This document shows positions 51,959 through 64,000 of a DNA stretch of 64,000 nt, piece by piece. Source of the DNA: Musa acuminata AAA Group (Eukaryota; Streptophyta; Magnoliopsida; Zingiberales; Musaceae). Location of the stretch: the NCBI RefSeq assembly GCF_036884655.1, contig NC_088348.1:20530501-20594500 (forward strand), given 5' to 3'. The notes under the pieces were generated by a model that had not been told where the DNA came from, did not search any database, and was given only the letters and a program-made list of their open reading frames with translations. The first letter of the stretch is position 1; each line of letters begins with the position of its first letter. The position numbers and the translations under genes were made by a program.

Positions 51959-54280
51959 ACGCATGATGCAAACATGGCATAATGCAAATTTGGCAATCAT
52001 AGCATCAATTCATATATCTCTTGATGATGCAAGCATTGCAAATATGGCATTCATATTAATTCATATATCTCTTGATTATGCAAGCATGGCATGATCATAG
52101 CATCAGTGTTCATAGCATCAATTTATATATTTCTCCCCCTTTGTCATCAACAAAAAGGAGAACGATAGGATATCAATTCATATCATTTTCCAATAGTGAG
52201 TGATAGGATATCAATTATACAAACATCTCAAAGAAAACATGACATGGAGATAGCTTTGAAAACTTCTTCCTTTTTATCTGTTATTATCTTTTTGCATGAA
52301 GGAGGAAGACTATTTGTGATACATGCTATTTGTGAGTTTACTTCGAGTGAAGTTAAAATCGATGAGAGATTAAATCATACTTCATTTTTACAAGAATCAA
52401 GATATGTATGTGAAACAAATCCTTGCAAGTAAAAATACTTTCATCCATATTCATCAAATCCATTTCTCAAAAAGATATTTTTCACATGATATGTGTATGA
52501 GAGATGTATTTGCTAGTTGATTACATATGTCAAAAATCAATGATATGAACTAAACTTGATATGACATATGCTTGTTAAGTTTGGAAGAGAGTAATGTATC
52601 GAGAAAAAATGATTGTTAGGATCAAGAAAATCCGAAAATGAAATTTGACTCTTTCTTGCATTCGGACAAGGTTTTGCTATAGATATTCAATTACAATCAT
52701 GAAGGTAAGGCATGCTCATCATCATGGTAGTACGATGACAAGTTTACAATTTTAAGACACGCAAGCTAGTAATTTTGAGATGTTCAAGAAAGCAATTCCT
52801 TTTCTTTTGAGAAGTGTAACTATTTTCTTTCTCCTTTTTTTTTGAATTATATGAGCTAGCAAATTAGCTTTCAAGCATGTTTTGCTCCCCCTTTGTCATT
52901 GTCAAAAAGAAGGGAAGACCCTTTACGTTGATTTCTAAATTATGACAAAGGTAAATAACATTGATGAAAATCCAAGTCTTGAATGTCAAAACAATTATTT
53001 TATCATGAATATTTCATCATTGCATGCATCATTATCATCATATATATTTTTAAAATATATAAACTCATTATTAGATGATTCCAAATCATCATTCCTATTA
53101 TTTCAATCATCTTTATAGCTTATCATGCACAATATATCAAACAATCTAACATTATAGAAACATTTATTTTCAAAGTATTTATCACTATTTTCATGTATGA
53201 TAATAAAGTGTTCGTGATACCGAACATTAAATCAATATTTTTTAAGTATTTATCACTTCATTTTGATTATGATACCAAACATTCATCATTTAGAGCATTC
53301 ATGACATTAAATCAACATTTATAATACTTCATTTTAGCAACAACTCATAGCATTTTAAATCATGATTCACATCATATGCAATACATCACATCATAATTAA
53401 AAAGCTCAAGTATTGCGTGCATCATTGCAAATCATAAATGTTTCGTATCATGATGGTATCAATTTTGTTAAATTATATCCTATCATGTATGATCATAACT
53501 TTTTATTTGTATACATCAAAATAAATTAATGAATATTTGATGTATTCATATCATCACATAAGGAATATCAAGAAGAAAATAATTAGGTGATGAGATAAAC
53601 CTTTCATGAATACAAAGAATCATATCATGAATACAAGGAATACAGGTCACAATCATTCAAGAGAAAAATCATCATTCATTTTCAATTCATTCAATTTGAC
53701 AAATCATGATCACGATTTTGATAAAACTCATTTCAAATTTAAATCATCAAAATCATTTTTATGGCTCATAAAATTTATAACATAAATAGATTCATGATTT
53801 CATTGATAATATATTTTTCCCCCTTTTTTTACTTGTTTCATCTTAAGTGATCGATTTCATGTTAGAATGCCTTTTCATCTATGTCAAATCAAAACATGCA
53901 TCAATTTTTAAAGCCACTATTATTATCATGAAAATCGATAATCCATAATTATCAAGAATCATCATACATAATTTCAAAAATATATACTCATTAATCATAA
54001 CTTCAAATTAAACATGATTTAATATACTCAAAATGAAGAAATAACAATGGACATCAACATGATACACATTATTACTTCTTAACCATGATTTCATATTTTC
54101 AATCAAAATCATTTTGTTTGTTTATCATAAAATATGCAATATTATCATTTTTGAAATTACTAGCATGATCATAATATTTTTTTAAACATTAGTTCTAAAC
54201 TAAAAAAGAAAATACATCATGAAAGCATCAAGTAATTTCAAAATAAATTAGGGGGATTTCGATTATCTCATCATTGAAAG

Positions 54281-55178
54281 GCGTAGTTTGCCACCTCGCC
54301 TTTCTTGATTTTCTCCTGGTCTTCGGAGGAGCTCGATTCATCCCACTTTGTGTTCTTCTTCTTTGGCCTCTTCCTTCGTTCAAGTTTATTATTTATTTTA
54401 GATTTTATTTTATAAACTTATTAAGATTTAGTGTTCGAAGTTCAAGTTCATCATTGTTCTCATCACTGGAGTCATCGCTCAAGTGGTATTCATTTGTCTG
54501 GAGTTCCAAATCCTTCCTGTTCTTTGGAAGGTGATTTTGTTCATCATGTTCATCATGTGCATTGTGCACCATTTCATATGTCATCAACGAACCAATTAGT
54601 TCTTTAAGTGGTAAGTTGTTTAGGTTTTTAGCTTCCTGTATTGTAGTTACTTTTGAATCCCACTTCTTAGAAAGAGAACGCAAAATCTTATTTACGAGTT
54701 CAAAATCCGAAAAATATTTTCCAAGAGCTCTTAAACTATTAACGACATCCGTGAAACGGGTGTACATGTCGCCTATAGTCTCGCTTGGTTGCATTCGAAA
54801 AAGCTCAAAATCATGCAATAAAATGTTAACTTTCGAGTCTTTGACTCTACTAGTTCCCTCGTGCGTGATTTCAAGTGCTCGCCAAATGTCAAAAGCCGTG
54901 TCACACATAGAAATCCGATTGAACTCATTTTTGTCCAAAGCACAAAATAAGGCATTCATAGCCTTTGCGTTTAAAGAAAAATACTTCTTCTCCAAATCCG
55001 ACCATTCGTTCATCGGTTTAGAGGGAAGTTGAAAACTATTTTCAATAATATTCCATAAATCCAAATTCATAGAAATCAAGAAAACTCTCATTCGAGTTTT
55101 CCAATAAGTGTAGTCCAATCCGTTAAACAACGGTGGACGAAAGACTGATAAGCCCTCTTGAAGGCCATGAAGAGCCAT
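54281..55178 (-). pseudogene. Element J Gag (UBN2-type), nearly intact
   Basis: A minus-strand gag with 257 open codons (55178-54405), then a TAA and a decayed Lys/Glu-rich tail to about 54281. The start MALHGLQEGLSVFRPPLF follows the PBS by 37 bases. Markers: DYTYWKTRMRVFLISMNLDL, SLNAKAMNALFCALDKNEF, FDIWRALEITHEGTSRV, MQPSETIGDMYTRFTDVV, LKELIGSLMTYEM and an acidic DDSSDENNDELEL stretch. The tail, rich in RRKRPKKK-like residues in L, is broken here by stops. No zinc knuckle. It is very similar to the gag of L, less so to N. Confidence 0.88.
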
Positions 55179-55214
55179 TTCTCTCGGGTGTAAATCCGAA
55201 ATGAGAAATACCGG

Positions 55215-55226
55215 GCTCTGATACCA
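55215..55226 (-). promoter_or_regulatory. Element J primer-binding site
   Basis: Minus-strand TGGTATCAGAGC two bases from the 5' LTR. Confidence 0.92.
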
Positions 55227-55228
55227 AT

Positions 55229-57313
55229 TGTTAGGATCAAGAGCACTAAGAGGGGGGGGGGGTGAATTAGTGCAGCGGAAAACCTTCTACGATAAAAACT
55301 GCGTTCGTTCGTTAAAAGTGATTTCGGTAAGAAAGCCGATTCGTAAATCACTTTAACTTTTGTTTAAGCGAGATGCAGCAAAGATATAAATGCAGTTTGC
55401 AGTTATGATTCAAATCCGATAGTAGGCGCAAACTAAAATATGATATTCACACGAAGAAACTAATTTACGCCTAAATGCTGATTCGTAAATCACTTGATTA
55501 GGCGAGATGCAGTTTAAACAAGGATATAAAGGCAGTTTGCAATTATGATAGAAATCAAAACGTAAACGCAAACTGAAATATGATGATCGTATGAAAAAAC
55601 AAATTTACGTCTAAACGTTGATTCGGAAAGTGCAAAGCTTGAAACCTGATCGTATATATGCAGAAAGCAGTAAGCTTTAGAGGAGGTTTGCAGTAAAGAT
55701 AATATGCTCAAAGTAAATGCAAACTGAGATTTAGAGTGGTTCGGTCAATCTTGACCTACTCCACTTTTGGCTTCCTCCACCGACATGGTCACCGACGTCA
55801 ACTAGAGGCCTTCCTTCAATAGGCAAAGGCCAACCACCCGTTTACAGTTTCACTCCTTTTGACGGGCTTACGAGATAACCCTTACATAATTTTCTCTCCT
55901 CTCTTTACAGCTCATAACTTGGAAGAAAAGAGGGAGAAGAACTTTTGGCCTTTACAACAATTTAGGGTGCTAAAAATCACAGAACAAAATCAAGATTTCA
56001 GTGTGTGTTCAGTGGTCTTTCAGTGCTGAATGGGTGGGGTATTTATAGGCCCCAACCCAGTTCAAATTTGGAGCTCAAAACTGTCAATTCCCGGAATTCC
56101 AAGATCAGGCGATTGCACCTCCTAATTGGAGCGGTTGCATCGCTTGGCAGAGCTCAAAGACTGAGCCTCTGGGCAGTGCCACCTCCTGTCAGGGGTGGTT
56201 GAACCTCTTGCCAGAGCTCGAAGACTGAGCTCAGTCGGTGCAACCTCCTGACTGAGGCAGTTGCACCGCTCAACTAGTGCTCGGAGACCGAGCCCAAGCG
56301 GTGCCACCTCTTGTCCGGGGAGGTTGCACCGCCCAGTCTCGCTCGGAGACTGAGCCCAGGCAGTGCCACCTCCTGGCTGGGGCGGTTGCACCGCCCAGTC
56401 TCGCTCGGAGACTTAGCCCAGGCGGTGCTACCACTTGGCTTGGGCGGTTGCACCTCCCGCTAGAAATCAGGGTCCGAATGGGTTGATCCATTCGGCCCAA
56501 TTTGGGTTTTTCAAGGGCCCAATTGCCCCAAGATTAAGTTAATGGGATCACCTCCCATTTCCAACTTAATCATTATGCTAACTACGATTTTTCCTAAGAC
56601 ATTTATTGCAACTTGCTCCGGTGCGTCAATCGCTTCTTTCGGCGAGCTTTTGGCGAACTTCCATCGATCATCTGATGAACCCTTGGTGATGCTCTTGCGG
56701 ACTTCCGGCAAACTCCTGGACTTGCGACGATCCACTTGGCGAGTTCCGACGAGCTTCTTTGTCAAGCTCATGGACTTCTCGGATTTGTTCCCGCAGAACC
56801 TTCGACGACTGTTCGAACTTCCGTCAAACTCTCGAACTCCCAACGTGATCATTGTCTTGACTCCGGCGCAACTCCTGCAGAATGTCTTTCTTCCATCGTA
56901 GTTAATCCTGCACACGTAAAACAATACTTCGATCGAGACAATTAATCCTAAGCAATTAACCAAGTTGTCCGGCATATCATTGGTCCCTCGACGCTTCGTT
57001 CGATTCTTCGGCGCATCGTCCTCTCCTGCAGCCTATTGCCCAATCGGCCAGTTGACTCCGCAACTTCAATATCCTTGACACAATACCCGCTCTTTTTGGC
57101 CCGATGCCCGAGTCCACGGCTTGAAGCCTTCTGTCGATACGTCGACCGATCCACCGGCCCGATGTCCAATCTTCTGACATTTTCCTTCGGCACAACATGA
57201 TTTTCCTGCTTTAATTGTCTCATCCTGATCGAAGCATCCTGCGTCACTCAAAACGCAGATTAAATCATAAACATATATCAAGTGGTTTCATCATCAAAAT
57301 ACGAGATTCAACA
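55229..57313 (-). repeat. Element J 5' LTR
   Basis: 2085 bp; same mosaic layout as the 3' LTR, with moderate divergence. TATAAATA on the minus strand at 56047-56040. Confidence 0.92.
56040..56047 (-). promoter_or_regulatory. TATA box, element J 5' LTR
   Basis: TATAAATA on the minus strand beside the GC block (about 56100-56460). Confidence 0.55.
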
Positions 57314-57318
57314 GAAGC
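57314..57318. repeat. Target-site duplication of element J (right)
   Basis: GAAGC, against GAGGC at 49400-49404. Confidence 0.7.
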
Positions 57319-57725
57319 CATCGACATCCACTAGAGGTCTTCCTTCAATAGGCGAAGACCAACTCCTTCTTACACCCCTCTTCTCCTTTTCACGGGTTTA
57401 GGAGACAACCCTTACAAGCACTCACACTCCTCTTACAGAATTCTAAACTTAGAGTAGAGGAGGGAACTTCTAAAGTGATTTCTACAGCGTTTCTTTCCTT
57501 TTTTGCTCTTTGTGCTTATGTGCTTTAACCAAGGATGAGAGGGGGTATTTATAGGCTTCAAGTTGATTTAAACTTGGAGCCTAAAAACATCTCATCCCGG
57601 GTTCCCCGGGCACGGGCGGTTCCACCGCCTGCGCTGGGCGGTACCACCGCTTGAGAGGCTATGCTGGGCGGTACCACTATCCAGACTAATGGTACCACTG
57701 TTTGGCACCTTGATAGGGGCGGTAC
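57319..57725 (-). repeat. LTR I, second fragment
   Basis: Continues LTR I after element J, with minus-strand TATAAATA (57553-57546) and GGCGGTTCCACCGCC-type modules (57610-57725). Cut by LTR K at 57726; the rest lies beyond the window or is lost. Confidence 0.75.
57546..57553 (-). promoter_or_regulatory. TATA box, LTR I
   Basis: TATAAATA on the minus strand next to the palindrome modules. Confidence 0.5.
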
Positions 57726-58532
57726 TGTTGAATCTCGGATTTTGATGATGAAGTCAATTGTCATTTGTTATCTAAACTATATGTTGAGATAAGTGTACAG
57801 GATTAACTACGATGAAAGTAAGATATGCAACAGGAGTTGCGCCGGAGTCAAGACAATGATCACGTTGGGAGTTCGAGAGTTCGACGGAAGTTCGGACAGT
57901 CGTCGAAGGTTCTGCGGGAACGAATCCGAGAAGTCCATGAGCTTGCCAAAAGAAGCTCGTTGGAACTCGCCAAGTTGATCGTCGCAAGTCCAAGAGTTTG
58001 CCGGAAGTCCGTAGGAGCATCACCAAAGGTTCATCGGATGATCGACGGAAGTTCGCCGGAAGCTCGCCGGAAGAAGCGATTGACGCACTGGAGCAAGTTG
58101 TAGTAAATATCTTAGGAAAAATCGTAGTTAGCACAAGGATTAAGTTGAAAATGGGAGGTGATCCCATTAACTTAATCTTGGGGCAATTGGGCCCCTGAAA
58201 AACCCAAATTGGGCCGAATGGATCAACCCATTCGGACCCTGATTTCTGCCAAGCGGTTGAACCGCCCAAGCCAGGAGGTGGCACCGCCTGGGCTAAGTCT
58301 CCGAGCGAGACTGGGCAGTGCAACCGCCCCAGCCAGGAGGTGGCACCGCCTGGGCTCAGTCTCCGAGCGAGACTAGGCAGTGCAACCTCCCTTGACAGAG
58401 GTGGCACTGCTTGGGCTCGGTCTCCGAGCTCTGGCTGAGCGGTGCAACCGCCTTAGTCAGGAGGTGGCACCGCCTTAGTCAGGAGGTGGCACCGCCTGAG
58501 CTCGATCTTCGAGCTCTAGCAGGAGGTGCAAC
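57726..58532 (+). repeat. LTR K, 5' fragment
   Basis: A forward D-type LTR, TGTTGAATCTCGG then GTCAATTGTCATTTG as in D. It runs into its GC block (58245-58530) and is cut there by element L. The other part must lie to the right of the window. Confidence 0.82.
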
Positions 58533-60142
58533 TGTTGAATCTCGGATTTTGATGATGAAACTAATTGATTGTGTTTAAATGTTTGACTACATTTTGAGTG
58601 ATACAGGTCTACTCGATCAGGATTAGACAATTAACGCAGGAGGAATTGACGTTGCGTCGGAGGAGATCACGTCAGGATATTGGATGGCAGAAGGCTTCGG
58701 GCGTCGGGCATCGGGCCAAGAGCGGAATTGCGCCAAGGATATCGGCGTTGTGGAGGTCAACCGCCGATTGGGCAACAAGCCGCAAGAGAGGACGATGCGC
58801 CGAAGAATCGGACGAAGCGCCAACCAATGACGTGCCGAGCAACAGAATGTCAATTCGCTTTATAATAATTGTCTAGATCGGAGTAGAGTTTTGGTTTGTG
58901 TGTGCAGGATTAACTACGATAACAATGAAGACATAAAGCGAAACAAAGTGCTGGAGTCAAGCGCGAAGGATTCGTTGGGAGTTCGAGAGTTCGACAGAAG
59001 TCCGAAGGTTCGTCGGGAATGCTGCCGGAACTAGCCGAGAATGAGTAGGGAGCTTGCCGAAGGGTTTTTCGGAAGCTCGCTGGAAGGTTCGTTGGAAGTT
59101 CGCGGAGCTCGCCGAGAAAGATCGGAGCTTACCAAAGAAGCTCGTTGGAACTCGCCAAGATCAAATCGTGAAGTCTAGGAGCTTGCCGGGAGTCCGCAGA
59201 ATGGTTTCCGAGAGTTTATCGGAAGACCGTCGGAAGTTCGCTGGAAGCTCGCCGGAAGAAGTCTTGACTTGCGGACTTTGTAATAGCTTAGAAAATGTCT
59301 TTAAATTCGTAGTTAGCACGTTAATTAGGGTTAGGATTAGGTGTTAATCCTATAACCCAAGTAGGGGCCAATTGGGCCCAAGTTCGGACTAGTTTGGGGC
59401 AAGATTGAAGCCTAACTAGTGGGCTGAAAACACTGTAGGCGGTGGCACCGCCTGGGCTGGGCGGTGGCACCGCCCAGTGCCCGAGAGCTAGGCGGTGACA
59501 CCTCCTGGCTGGGCGGTGGCACCGCCCAGCACCCGAGCGCTGGGCGGTGGCACCGCTTGGCTGGGCGGTGGCACCTCCAACAGCGGGAACCCAAAGAGAA
59601 TTCAAATTTTGAAGCCCAAATTTGAATCCTCTTGAGGCCTATAAATACCCCTCAAATCTCAGCTGAGAGAACAACTTTTTGAGCAGCAAGTGTTTGAGAG
59701 AAAGGCCTTAGAAAAGTGTTAGCTTGTCTTGTTTTCAATTTTCTAGTGTTCACCTCCTTCTTTCTTTTTGAAAATCTGTAAGAGAGTGAACCGCTTGTAA
59801 AAGTTGTAAGAGGGGTATTCACCCTTCACTTTCAAGAGATTTGCTAGTGGAAGGTGGGAGCCTCATCGAAGAGGGGCCTCGCAAGTGGATGTAGGTCACT
59901 TGACCGAACCACTTTAAAAACGGCGTAATCTCTGGTTTGTATTTCTTATTGTCATTTACATTACTGCAAATCTTCTTACTTGCTTTGTTTCATCATTACC
60001 TTTGCTGCGCAACTTTAAGAATACGCTTTCAAGTTAAGCTTTTCAAGTTCCGTTCTTATCGTACGAAAGATTTTACTAAAACCGAAGTTTTAATCCGCTG
60101 CACTAATTCACCCCCCCTCTTAGTGCCACTCCGATCCTAACA
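58533..60142 (+). repeat. Element L 5' LTR
   Basis: 1610 bp; N-type at both ends but with a longer middle (about 58920-59300) related to the D-type middle. GC block at about 59440-59580. Confidence 0.92.
59640..59647 (+). promoter_or_regulatory. TATA box, element L 5' LTR
   Basis: TATAAATA about 60 bp after the GC block, same as in N. Confidence 0.6.
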
Positions 60143-60144
60143 AT

Positions 60145-60156
60145 TGGTATCAGAGC
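60145..60156 (+). promoter_or_regulatory. Element L primer-binding site
   Basis: TGGTATCAGAGC two bases after the LTR. Confidence 0.92.
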
Positions 60157-60192
60157 CCGGTATTTCTCATTTCGGATTTATACCCGAGAGAA

Positions 60193-61137
60193 ATGGCTCT
60201 TTATGGCTTTCAAGAGGGCTTATCGGTTTTTCGTCCACCGTTATTTAACGAATTGGACTACACTTATTGGAAAACTCAAATGAGAGTTTTCTTGATTTCT
60301 ATGAATTTGGATTTATGGAATATCGTTGAAAATGGTTTTCAACTTCCCTCTAAACCGATGAACGAATGGTCGGATTTGGAGAAGAAGTATTTTTCTTTAA
60401 ACGCAAAGGCTATGAATGCCTTATTTTGCGCTTTGGACAAAAATGAATTCAATCGGATTTCTATGTGCGAAACGGCTTTTGATATTTGGCGAACACTTGA
60501 AATCACGCACGAGGGAACTAGTAGAGTCAAAGACTCGAAAGTTAACATTTTAATGCATGATTTCGAGCTTTTTCAAATGAAGCCGAGCGAAACCATTGTT
60601 GACATGTACACCCGTTTTACGGATGTCGTCAATGGTTTACAAGCTCTTGGCAAATGTTTCTCGAATTTTGAACTTGTTAGTAAAGTTTTACGATCACTTT
60701 CTAAAGCTTGGGAATCAAAAGTAATGGCAATACAAGAAACAAAAGATTTAAATATTTTTCCACTTGAAGAACTTATCGGCTCATTGATGACATATGAAAT
60801 GGTGCGCAATGCACATGATGAACACAATGAACACTTGGACCACCTTCCAAAGAACAGGAAGGATTTGGAACTCCGGACAAATAAATACCACTTGAGCGAT
60901 GACTCAAGTGATGAGGACAATGATGAACTTGAACTTCGAACATTAACTCTTAATAAGTTCATTAAACAAAAATCTAAAACAAACAATGAACTTGAACGGA
61001 GGAAGAGGCCAAAGAAGAGGAAGGCAACCAAGGATGAATCAAAAACTTCCAAAGGTGAAACGGCGAATTGGGTTTTGACGAGCTTCGACTACAAGGTAAG
61101 TAACTCAACTCTCTTGAATTATTTTGAAATTACATGA
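60193..61137 (+). CDS. Element L Gag (UBN2-type copia capsid protein), intact
   Basis: An open frame of 314 codons, start 36 bases after the PBS. Same domain order as in N and J: RPPLFNELDYTYWKTQMRVF, SLNAKAMNALFCALDKNEF, FDIWRTLEITHEGTSRV, MKPSETIVDMYTRFTDVV, PLEELIGSLMTYEM, an acidic DDSSDEDNDELEL stretch and a very basic tail (RRKRPKKRK). No zinc knuckle; the basic tail might bind RNA instead (inference). The frame ends 14 codons after AAG|GTAAGT (61095/61096), a perfect consensus splice donor, so the last residues may be intronic. It would form the capsid; enzymes must come from another element. Confidence 0.9.
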   Translation: MALYGFQEGLSVFRPPLFNELDYTYWKTQMRVFLISMNLDLWNIVENGFQLPSKPMNEWSDLEKKYFSLNAKAMNALFCALDKNEFNRISMCETAFDIWRTLEITHEGTSRVKDSKVNILMHDFELFQMKPSETIVDMYTRFTDVVNGLQALGKCFSNFELVSKVLRSLSKAWESKVMAIQETKDLNIFPLEELIGSLMTYEMVRNAHDEHNEHLDHLPKNRKDLELRTNKYHLSDDSSDEDNDELELRTLTLNKFIKQKSKTNNELERRKRPKKRKATKDESKTSKGETANWVLTSFDYKVSNSTLLNYFEIT

Positions 61138-64000
61138 GTGCTTAACTTAGTTAGTAGGATTTTTTTTTTATGCTTTTCTTTCTAGTATTTTTGAAAAATT
61201 AAAAATTATGAATGATGATTGCTTAATTTGAATGTTTATGATTTTCGTATTGGATTTTGATGTATGGTTTTGACATAAAAATTAATTTGCATGATTATGT
61301 TTAATAGGATTAATCTATGATTGTGTATTTTGATATTATGCATGAGAATTTAAAATGATGATACCCTATGTTTTGGAATGATGCCTTGATGGTGATAATA
61401 CTTTCGGTTCTAAACATGATGCTCAACACTTTCATAAACATTTTCTTTTACTCAATCCAAAATGAAACACAAACAAAAAATAAATATATATGTATGATCG
61501 TGATAAATTCATGTTGATTTTAGTTTCAAAACAAGATGCATTGTTTGCTACAAATTAAACATCATGATAATGGCATGTTTTATGATAATGCTTACACACC
61601 AAATGTGATTAATAGATAGAAGCAAACATAACGATGATTTTGCTCTCAACATGATGCATAGTTTTTACATGAAAATTTTAAATATGCTCATATGAAATCA
61701 ATTGCATGACATGAAAATGGATTCTCTATCCTATTGAAATTAATGAACTCATTTCATGAATTATGTGAATATCTTGAATCAAATCTTTTGGAAAATGCCA
61801 CATGCTTAATGCGATTCAACTTAATAAATCTTTATGACAAAATTTGCCTTTCTATCTTGAATGTTGACATTTCTTTTTAAAGCAAAGGCATGCTTATAAG
61901 AAGCAAAACACATGAATAGAAATTTATAAAAATGAAATACAATCCTCTATGTTATTGATTTTTCAATAAATCTATGCTTGTCATATATAAATTTATTGAA
62001 TGTAATTTTGAGGATGATTTCAAATTTGACAAATGCTTGATTCGTATTTACGACATTAGATACATTTTAAATATGAATCATGCTTCAATCTTGTTAAATG
62101 CTTCAATCATTTTCTATCTCTAAAGTTCTCGATTTTTGATGAAATACAAGTGATAAATTCATTTATGATATCTTGTAAATCACTTGAATTATGAATGAGA
62201 TTTTGATGATGTGTTAAAGAATCACTTAAAAAGAAAATGTTTTTCCCATCTTAGCGAGATTAATGATTTCATGATATTGTGTGAATCTCAAAATTGATTT
62301 TGATGAAATGGTAATAACGTTATTCATGTTATGAATCTCAAAAATGATAATTTGATTATGATTTTTTTTTGAGTTAATGAATTAACTTGAATGAAACTTT
62401 GTTTCAACCGAATCATGAACTTGTTAAGAACAATTTTAATGAATCGTGAATCATATCTTTGGTATTCATGAATTGATCCTTATTGATATCTTTCATGAAT
62501 TCTTTATATATTTGGCTTGTTGAACGGTTGAAATATTTAGCCATTGAGTCCTCCCTTTCTTTTTTACTTTGATAAAGGGGGAGTAGGTTTTGCTAGCTTG
62601 TGCATTGAAAATGAAAGTAAACTTCCTAGCATGCTAAGTAAAACTTGCAAGCTTGCACTTCTCAAAAAGAGAAGAAAGATCTTGCCTAACAATATAATTG
62701 CTCTAGCCATGCTTTGTATCGAAAATAGGTTGATATCCTTAGAAGCATCGCATTAAATTTTTTAGTGTATCGCAATGTATCACATGTATCGCAAATTGAA
62801 AATTTTGAGACTATTATCATTTCATGTTTCACGATTGATATCTTTCATTGATATGATAAATTATCATTTCATTATATATCACACAATGATATCATGCTTT
62901 GCGATTGTATCATGTGATTCTTGCTGAATTTTCATATTGAATTCCTTTAAGATATGATTTCTTTGTATTTATGGCTTGCTTGGCTTGAAATGTTTTTGGC
63001 ATGATGCATGCAATGATGAAATATTCATAAAGTTAAAATGATGTATGTAATACTTATGATAATGATGTACATGATGTATTTATTGCATATGATGTGTATC
63101 ATAAATGCTTTAAATGATGAATGATTGGTATCATGATCAACGTGTTGATAAATGCTTAAAAATTTTAATGTTTGAGTATCATGTATGATATGCCACATGA
63201 CATCTTGATAATTTATAACTTGAGTTTTCTTTTTGAATTAAGATTGTTTCCAATCATGCTTTCTATCTACAAAAGAAGAAATTTGTCAAAAATGATATAT
63301 GTCTTTTGACATTCATTTTTCATCTTTATTATTTACCCTTATCATGATTTGAAGATTATAGTAAAGAGAAATGAATTACATGATTGTATTGTTATTCCCT
63401 TCTATTTGACAATAACAAAGGGGGAGCAAAACTTGCTAGATAGTAAATTTGCTAGCTTGCACAATTCGAAAAGAGGCAAACTTGCTAGCTTGCTAATCTC
63501 AAAAAGGAAGCGAGAAGTCCTATCTTGCAAATCTCAAGAGAAGCAATGGTTGCCAAGTTACACTTTTCAAAAAGAGGCAAAATAGTCCATCTTGCACACC
63601 TCAAAAAAAAAAAAATGTAAAATTTTGCTAACTTTTTATGTGCAAAAGTTGATAGCTTGTATACTATAAATTTGCATACCAAAAATGCAATCTTGTCTAT
63701 CTCAAGATGCAAAACATGCTAACTTGCACTTTGCAATGGAAGCAAAATTGCTAGCTCAAACATTGCAAAGGAAGCAAAAATTTGCTTGCTTGCAACTTGC
63801 ATATTTCAAGAAGCAAGAGTTGCTTTCTTGAACATCTCAAAACTGCTAGCTTGCATGTTCTAAAATGTTATAATATTGCTAGAACTTGCTATCTTGAACA
63901 TTACCAAAAGTGCTATCTTGTATGCTGTAAAACTTGCATATCTAAAACTTGATAGCTTGAATGTTCTAAGCATGATGTAATACTAGCTAAAGTTTTCTAG
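61138..64000 (+). other. Element L AT-rich internal region without genes
   Basis: 2.86 kb with no convincing ORF. 61140-63170 is T-rich with many GATGAT and CATGAT words. 63175-64000 is nearly the same as 20670-21360 in N, with an extra 70-100 bp of repeat near 63480-63570. Confidence 0.75.
63420..64000 (+). repeat. GCTAGCTTGCA degenerate repeat block (element L)
   Basis: TTGCTAGCTTGCA variants every 25-45 bases, as in N but with added units near 63480-63570. Confidence 0.6.

Larger units (their letters stand above)
51499..54280 (-). other. Element J AT-rich internal region without genes
   Basis: About 2.8 kb, AT-rich, no convincing ORF. The part near the PPT (51500-52600) resembles the 3' non-coding DNA of C and D, including two GATATC hairpins (51823-51863 weak, 51913-51958 strong). 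The part near gag (53000-54200) is rich in ATCATGAT words and resembles the interior of N and L. Confidence 0.7.
49405..57313 (-). mobile_element. Element J: gag-only (TR-GAG-like) LTR element with mosaic LTRs
   Basis: A minus-strand element of 7.9 kb: 5' LTR 55229-57313 (2085 bp), PBS 55215-55226, gag 55178-54405, about 2.8 kb of AT-rich non-coding DNA, PPT 51498-51485 and 3' LTR 49405-51484 (2080 bp). No pol genes. Its LTRs join an N-type outer third to a C/D-type remainder. Gag is close to that of L. Confidence 0.92.
58533..64000 (+). mobile_element. Element L: gag-only (TR-GAG-like) LTR element, right end outside the window
   Basis: A forward element with 5' LTR 58533-60142, PBS 60145-60156, intact gag 60193-61137 and at least 2.86 kb of AT-rich internal DNA whose last part matches the end of N's interior. 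By that match the PPT and 3' LTR should begin within about 400 bp beyond the window. No pol gene seen. Confidence 0.9.

Overview
This window is plant nuclear DNA made almost wholly of nested long terminal repeat (LTR) retrotransposons. I find no host gene, tRNA or rRNA gene, CRISPR array or bacterial feature. The plant assignment rests on Ty3/gypsy elements with a chromodomain-like tail, Ty1/copia elements in the order GAG-PR-INT-RT-RH, primer-binding sites matching plant initiator-Met tRNA (TGGTATCAGAGC), and LTR promoters with TATAAATA boxes. I cannot name the species from sequence alone.

The core is a nest whose boundaries I could mark by LTR ends and 5-bp target-site duplications (TSDs). 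Gypsy G (+) has its leader split by gypsy A (-, 3247-45445, TSD GGTTT). A's leader is split by copia-type D (+, 8369-43250, TSD ATGAC/ATGAA). D's 5' LTR is split by copia C (-, 8402-33171, TSD GTCAA). C's reverse transcriptase is split by copia B (+, 12305-28079, TSD TTATT). B's gag is split by the gag-only element N (+, 16097-23214, TSD TGAAC). Solo LTRs sit in D's gag (E), A's leader (F) and G's gag (H).

Left edge (1-3246): an inverted gypsy pol fragment, a forward integrase end, an LTR and a leader, all from the family of A. Right part (45451-64000): the rest of G's leader and gag, then LTR I (-), which holds the complete gag-only element J (-, 49405-57313), then LTR K (+), which is cut by the gag-only element L (+, 58533 to beyond the window).

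C has a complete but broken copia gene set. D has related LTRs and gag, but most of its pol is replaced by a 2.3-kb segment with a degraded ORF that resembles the plant-transposon-associated 'Transposase_32' type. N, J and L carry one gag gene followed by about 2.8-3.1 kb of AT-rich DNA with no pol. They share LTR ends, PBS, PPT and gag family with C and D, so they were probably mobilised by C-type partners. N is very young: its two LTRs differ by one 31-bp repeat unit and one substitution that I could find.

The most unusual signals are: four hairpins in B's RNA leader with the same loop but different complementary arms; palindromic GGCGGT-N3-ACCGCC arrays before the TATA box of most copia-type LTRs; paired GATATC hairpins in the 3' region of C, D and J; the ORF captured by D; and mosaic LTRs that combine two families.
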